DNA of 9,133 nucleotides from Aquincola sp. (GTDB lineage Bacteria > Pseudomonadota > Gammaproteobacteria > Burkholderiales > Burkholderiaceae_C). The notes below the pieces were generated by a model that did no database searches, was not told the origin of the DNA, and worked only from the letters and a program-made list of their open reading frames with translations. The stretch is taken from assembly GCA_029884035.1 (NCBI GenBank), contig JAOUIM010000121.1:1-9133 (forward strand). The letters run 5' to 3'. Positions 5,968 to 9,133 of the stretch are shown here, piece after piece. The translations under genes were made by a program, and so were the position numbers. Each line of letters starts with the position of its first letter. Positions within the stretch are counted from its first letter, which is position 1.

Positions 5968-7395
5968 ATGTCGCTGATCACCAGAGTGCTCATTCTCGCC
6001 AGCGAGGCGCTGATCACACTGCAATGCGGTTGCAGCCATCCGCGGTATTACGCCGACGCCGAGTATTCGTTGGCGACGCATGACCACTTCGCTGCTCAAG
6101 GCCACGTCGCCGTCTACTACCCAGGCGAGATCGCGCTCGCGTTTCCTGGCTATGTGGTCGGGATCGAAACCAGCGACCGGTCCGCGCTCTTGCACGGCGG
6201 GGATCTGGTCGTCGACGACTTGCACGAGTTTGGGCGGACGCTCGTGCGTTTGACCTCGGGGCTGCGCGAAGGCGCGCCACGCACGGAGTCGTTCGCTTCC
6301 GCCGAGATCAATCGATTGCCGTTCATCTCTCAGGTGCTGCGCTACACGGGCCGGCCGCAGGGGGCGGGTAATTGCGCCGTGTACAGCCTTTACCAGGCCG
6401 CATGGCCGCCGCTGATGGAGTTTTGCGACGGTCGCAAACGCCCGCAGATCGATGACTTGTCGACGTACCGATCGGCGTTCTCGGACAGCTGGAGTGCGAT
6501 CGACGCTCTGAAGGAGGCATTGAGCGAGGACGCGGCGACCGGCAACTACACGCATCTGATCGTCGCGATGATGGGCTGGCGTACGCCGCAGGAAGAAGCG
6601 ATTCGCAACTTCAATTCCCTGGTGCGGTCGACCCAATTGGCGGCCAAGGGCGAATTCCGACCGCTGTTCGTGGGCATCACCTGGGCCGGGCCGTGGGCCG
6701 GCAGGTGGTTTGACCCCTTGATGGAGGCCCTCAGCTACCCCAGCATGGCAGACTTGGCCGACAGTCTGGGGCTCACGTGGTTGGGCGTGCTGACCGAGGA
6801 GGCCGTCATCCCATTGGCGGGCAGGCTGTCGGTCAACTTCGTCACCCACAGCTTCGGTGCTCGCGCGGCGTCGATGGCGATTTGCATCGGGCCAGCGATC
6901 CGGCGCGACGCGTCGGATGCACGGGCGCCGGCGAACGGATCGATCGACCGGCTCATTGGCTTCGAGGCGGCTTTCTCGCTGCAACGTTTCAAGGACGAGC
7001 CGCTGGTCTTTTGGTACGAGGACATCACTTTCCCGCGCAGCTGCGGACGCGCCAAGTCGGTCGTTCTGACGACGACTGCGCACGACACGGCCACAAAGTT
7101 CATCGTGTGGGCCGATCTTGCAGGCAACTACAGGCACTTCAAGTCGTTCTGCCGAACGAACGCAGGCACGGTCGTGAGCTGTGCGTCGGTCGACGAGACG
7201 GGCGCCATCCAGAACGAATACGACGCGAGCATGAAAGTGCTGTACCTGGATGCGACCAAGCTGATCCGCTTCAGGGCGCCAGGGACTGATGGCGGCGCTC
7301 ACTCGGACATCTTTCGCCCGCCCACGGGGCGCTTGATTTGGGACCTGATCTCGAAGCCCCCGAACGCGGCACACGCAGCTGCCGAAGGTCGATGA
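5968..7395 (+). CDS. Probable lipoprotein alpha/beta hydrolase
   Basis: The 475-residue product looks like a serine hydrolase anchored in the envelope. Residues 1-22 form a short signal-like hydrophobic stretch (LITRVLILASEALITL) followed by QCGC, an imperfect lipobox. The hydrolase core starts with a strand-turn YTHLIVAMMGWRTPQ (194-208), then FRPLFVGITWAG (230-241), the nucleophile elbow VTHSFGARA (292-300) with likely nucleophile S295, an acid-region candidate D373 in TTAHDTAT, and H445 in GAHSDIF. These positions fit a Ser-Asp-His triad in order. The elbow has Thr where the first Gly of GxSxG is usual, and the usual HGW turn reads MGW. I preferred the ATG at 5968 to starts further upstream (5770, 5815, 5857) because it begins the signal-like stretch and avoids the hairpin at 5774-5813; no good Shine-Dalgarno sequence was seen, so the start is uncertain. 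The 3' end overlaps the next gene by ATGA. Substrate unknown. Confidence 0.75.
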   Translation: MSLITRVLILASEALITLQCGCSHPRYYADAEYSLATHDHFAAQGHVAVYYPGEIALAFPGYVVGIETSDRSALLHGGDLVVDDLHEFGRTLVRLTSGLREGAPRTESFASAEINRLPFISQVLRYTGRPQGAGNCAVYSLYQAAWPPLMEFCDGRKRPQIDDLSTYRSAFSDSWSAIDALKEALSEDAATGNYTHLIVAMMGWRTPQEEAIRNFNSLVRSTQLAAKGEFRPLFVGITWAGPWAGRWFDPLMEALSYPSMADLADSLGLTWLGVLTEEAVIPLAGRLSVNFVTHSFGARAASMAICIGPAIRRDASDARAPANGSIDRLIGFEAAFSLQRFKDEPLVFWYEDITFPRSCGRAKSVVLTTTAHDTATKFIVWADLAGNYRHFKSFCRTNAGTVVSCASVDETGAIQNEYDASMKVLYLDATKLIRFRAPGTDGGAHSDIFRPPTGRLIWDLISKPPNAAHAAAEGR

Positions 7396-8405
7396 GTTCA
7401 AGGCCTGCCCATCCAACGATGCCGGCCGGGGACGACGCGGCGACGGCCGCGCGGGCATGGGGCCTGTACGTCGACGCGGGCGCCGCGCGGACGCTCGAGC
7501 AGGCGCTGAAGTCCGCCGCCGCCATCGAGAGCGCTTTCCTGAAGGCCTCCGCCCTGCGTGATATCGCCTACGCGCAGGCCCAGGCCGGTGACGTTTCAGC
7601 GGCACTGAAGACGGCCGACACCATTGTGGAGGCCGGCTCGAAGGCCCCCGCCCTTCGTGATATCGCCGTGGCGCAGGCCGAGGCCGGTGATGTGTCCAGG
7701 GCGCTGAAGACGGCCGACACAATTGCAGATGCGAACCGGAAGGCGGACGCGCTGCGTGCGATCGCCGAGGCGCAGGCCAAGGGTGGTGACGTGTCAGCGG
7801 CGCTGAAGACGGCCGACACCATTGCGGATGCTGGCTCGAAGACGTACGCGTTGCATGCGATCGCCGAGGCGCAGGCCAAGGGCGGTGACGTGTCAGCGGC
7901 GCTGAAGACGGCCGACGCCATTGCGGATGCTGGCTCGAAGGTGGACACGTTGCGTGCGATTGCCGAGGCGCAGGCCAAGGCCGGCGACAGGGCCGGCGCA
8001 GCGCGAACGTTCGAGCAAGCGCTGCAGGCCGCCGCCGCCATCTCGAACGAGTATGGGAAGGCCAACGCCCTGCGTGCGATTGCCGAGGCACAGGTCAAAG
8101 CCGGTGACAGCGCCGGCGCTGCGCGGACGCACGAGCAGGCATTGCAGGTCCTCACCGCGGTCGAGACGACGGGCGCTTGGGGTTCGCTTGATCGCGTCGC
8201 CAGCATTGCGTTGCTTGCAGCAGACCGTGTCGACGCGGGGGACCTGCGGGGAGCGCTCGCTTGGGCCGCGGCTCACGGTGCAGACCCCGTGGCCAAGACC
8301 AGCGCGCTGGTGGGCATGGCGGCAGCGCTGCTTCAGCCGCGCGAAGAGCCCTTCCTGCGTGGCGTGGAGAAGCTTCTGCCGCCAGGCTTAAGGGGCGATC
8401 GCTGA
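7392..8405 (+). CDS. TPR-like tandem helical-repeat protein
   Basis: A 337-residue Ala-rich protein almost wholly made of tandem two-helix repeats with consensus ALRAIAEAQAKAGD followed by SAALKTADTIADAGSK. Four 33-residue units start at K51, K84, K117 and K150. They are followed by 40-residue-type units at K183 and K223, whose second helix is longer (AGAARTFEQALQAAAAI), then degenerate units to about residue 315. The array opens with a half unit (AARTLEQALKSAAAI, 32-45). Such alpha-solenoids of the TPR superfamily usually serve as protein-binding scaffolds. There is no signal peptide, unlike the paralogue that follows. The ATG at 7392 overlaps the hydrolase stop as ATGA and is preceded by GAAGGTC, so translation is coupled. 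The protein could be a cytoplasmic partner or one that lost its export signal. Binding partner unknown. Confidence 0.85.
   Translation: MSSRPAHPTMPAGDDAATAARAWGLYVDAGAARTLEQALKSAAAIESAFLKASALRDIAYAQAQAGDVSAALKTADTIVEAGSKAPALRDIAVAQAEAGDVSRALKTADTIADANRKADALRAIAEAQAKGGDVSAALKTADTIADAGSKTYALHAIAEAQAKGGDVSAALKTADAIADAGSKVDTLRAIAEAQAKAGDRAGAARTFEQALQAAAAISNEYGKANALRAIAEAQVKAGDSAGAARTHEQALQVLTAVETTGAWGSLDRVASIALLAADRVDAGDLRGALAWAAAHGADPVAKTSALVGMAAALLQPREEPFLRGVEKLLPPGLRGDR
7542..8183 (+). repeat. Tandem 99-bp coding repeats with 120-bp variants
   Basis: In-frame tandem DNA repeats inside the first repeat gene. Unit starts are 7542, 7641, 7740, 7839 (99 bp each), then 7938 (120 bp) and 8058 (126 bp to 8183). 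Units 7740-7838 and 7839-7937 differ at only 6 of 99 positions by direct comparison. The similarity implies recent unit duplication or gene conversion and could cause length variation between strains. Confidence 0.85.
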
Positions 8406-8407
8406 GG
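8404..8407 (+). promoter_or_regulatory. Ribosome binding site of the repeat lipoprotein gene
   Basis: GAGG overlaps the stop of the preceding repeat gene and lies seven bases before the ATG at 8415. It supports that start over the out-of-frame ATG at 8419. Confidence 0.6.
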
Positions 8408-8414
8408 CAGTCGA

Positions 8415-9133
8415 ATGAATGAGATCTGTCTTATCGTCGGCTCGGCGTCGCGATCGCGTCGCACGGCGGCGCTGCTGGCGTGGGTCGTGGCTGCGACGAT
8501 GGCGGGGTGCGCCGCGCCGCCGCCCGTTTCGTTGCCGGTCGACCGCATCGTGCAGGCGCGCGAGATCCTGCGGGAGGCCCGAGCGAGCGCCGCGGGGGTC
8601 GAGGAGGCCTATCTGAAAGACTTGGCGTTCATGGTGATCGCGGAGTGGCAGGTGGTTGCCGGCGAAGTGCCCAACGCGCTTGAAACTGCAGCTGCCATTG
8701 CGGACGCTGGCTCAAGGGGCGAGGCATTGACGGCGATTGCCGAGGCACAGATGAAGGCCGGCGACTATTCAGGAGTACTGAAGACCGCCTCCGCCTACAT
8801 GAGCGCAGACCGGAAGATGTACGCCCTGCGCGGGATCGCCGAGGCGCAGGCAAAGGCAGGCAACGCCTCAGCGGCATTGCAGACCGCCGCTTCCATTGCT
8901 GACGCTGATGTAAGGGCCGCCGCCCTGCGCGCGATCGCCGAGGCACAGGCCAAGGCCGGCGACAGGGCGGGCGCCGCGCGGACACTCGAGCAGGCGCTGC
9001 AGTTCGCCGCCATCGCGGATGCTTCCGAGAAGGGCCTCGCTCTGCACAGGATGGCCGACGCACAGGCAAAGGCCGGTGACTTTTCTGCGGCGCTGAATAC
9101 CGCCGCCACCATCGAGGACCCTGGCTGGCGGGC
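8415..9133 (+). CDS. Repeat lipoprotein, 5' part (runs off the window)
   Basis: At least 239 residues are visible and the frame is still open at the right edge. The N terminus is a lipoprotein signal peptide: basic RSRR at 13-16, hydrophobic TAALLAWVVAAT (17-28) and lipobox MAGC with the lipidated Cys at 32. A Pro-rich linker CAAPPPVSLPV follows. From about residue 48 the protein consists of the same 33-residue helical repeats as the upstream neighbour (EALTAIAEAQMKAGD at 103-117, ALRGIAEAQAKAGN at 137-150, ALRAIAEAQAKAGD at 170-183). One 40-residue-type unit carries RAGAARTLEQALQ (184-196). It is therefore a paralogue of the preceding gene, separated by only 9 nt and probably co-transcribed. 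It is expected to sit on the inner or outer membrane as a periplasm-facing scaffold. The partner is unknown, but the upstream hydrolase is the obvious candidate (inference). Confidence 0.85.
   Translation, partial: MNEICLIVGSASRSRRTAALLAWVVAATMAGCAAPPPVSLPVDRIVQAREILREARASAAGVEEAYLKDLAFMVIAEWQVVAGEVPNALETAAAIADAGSRGEALTAIAEAQMKAGDYSGVLKTASAYMSADRKMYALRGIAEAQAKAGNASAALQTAASIADADVRAAALRAIAEAQAKAGDRAGAARTLEQALQFAAIADASEKGLALHRMADAQAKAGDFSAALNTAATIEDPGWR
8712..9133 (+). repeat. Second array of about 99-bp coding repeats
   Basis: Tandem in-frame repeats in the lipoprotein gene, related to those at 7542-8183 but more diverged from one another. The array continues beyond the window edge. Confidence 0.7.

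Noticed and set aside
5863..8091. Long open frame of 742 codons on the minus strand opposite the hydrolase and repeat genes
   Set aside because: It is Arg/Pro/Ser-rich, mirrors the repeats in antisense, and opposes two well-supported coding regions; high-GC DNA gives such shadows.
7542..8183. Possible CRISPR array because of regular direct repeats
   Set aside because: Repeats are 99 bp, in frame, without unique spacers, and encode a clear helical protein repeat.
1..9133. tRNA, rRNA, insertion sequence or integrase genes
   Set aside because: No transposase or integrase motifs, no terminal inverted repeats of a mobile element, and no tRNA or rRNA sequence recognised.

Overview
The window is GC-rich and densely coded. 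It most resembles a chromosomal accessory region of a high-GC proteobacterium, probably a beta-proteobacterium of the Burkholderiales type. That assignment is inferred from composition and gene style only; there is no rRNA, tRNA or other marker gene to anchor it.

The left end (41-704, minus strand) is a type II toxin-antitoxin pair: vapB (ribbon-helix-helix antitoxin) overlaps vapC (PIN-domain ribonuclease) by 14 nt. Operator-like palindromes and a plausible promoter lie directly upstream of vapB. From about 742 to 1513 there is no intact gene. This stretch holds two small inverted repeats and the decayed remnant of a Sel1-repeat protein whose reading frame is broken by at least one frameshift.

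From 1514 to 5718 runs a tightly packed plus-strand four-gene cassette. It encodes an ABC ATPase, an ABC-2-type permease overlapping it by 8 nt, a 252-residue protein that may be lipocalin-like (CrtC/AttH type), and a 647-residue polytopic membrane protein joined to its upstream gene by a GTGA overlap. That last protein fuses three lipid-handling domains in one chain: an isoprenylcysteine/phospholipid methyltransferase-like domain, a PAP2-type lipid phosphatase domain, and a prolipoprotein diacylglyceryl transferase (Lgt)-like domain. The cassette looks like a lipid or lipoprotein modification and export module. I do not recognise it as a named system, and it is the best candidate here for undescribed biology.

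After a 249-bp gap with a perfect 12-bp hairpin, a second plus-strand operon begins (5968 onward). It encodes a probable lipoprotein alpha/beta hydrolase, a 337-residue protein built of 33- and 40-residue helical (TPR-like) repeats joined by an ATGA overlap, and a lipoprotein paralogue with the same repeats that runs off the right edge. Two adjacent repeat units in the first repeat gene are 93/99 identical in DNA, which points to recent duplication or gene conversion. The shared repeats, tight coupling and lipobox signals suggest an envelope-associated hydrolase with repeat-protein partners; substrate and role are unknown.
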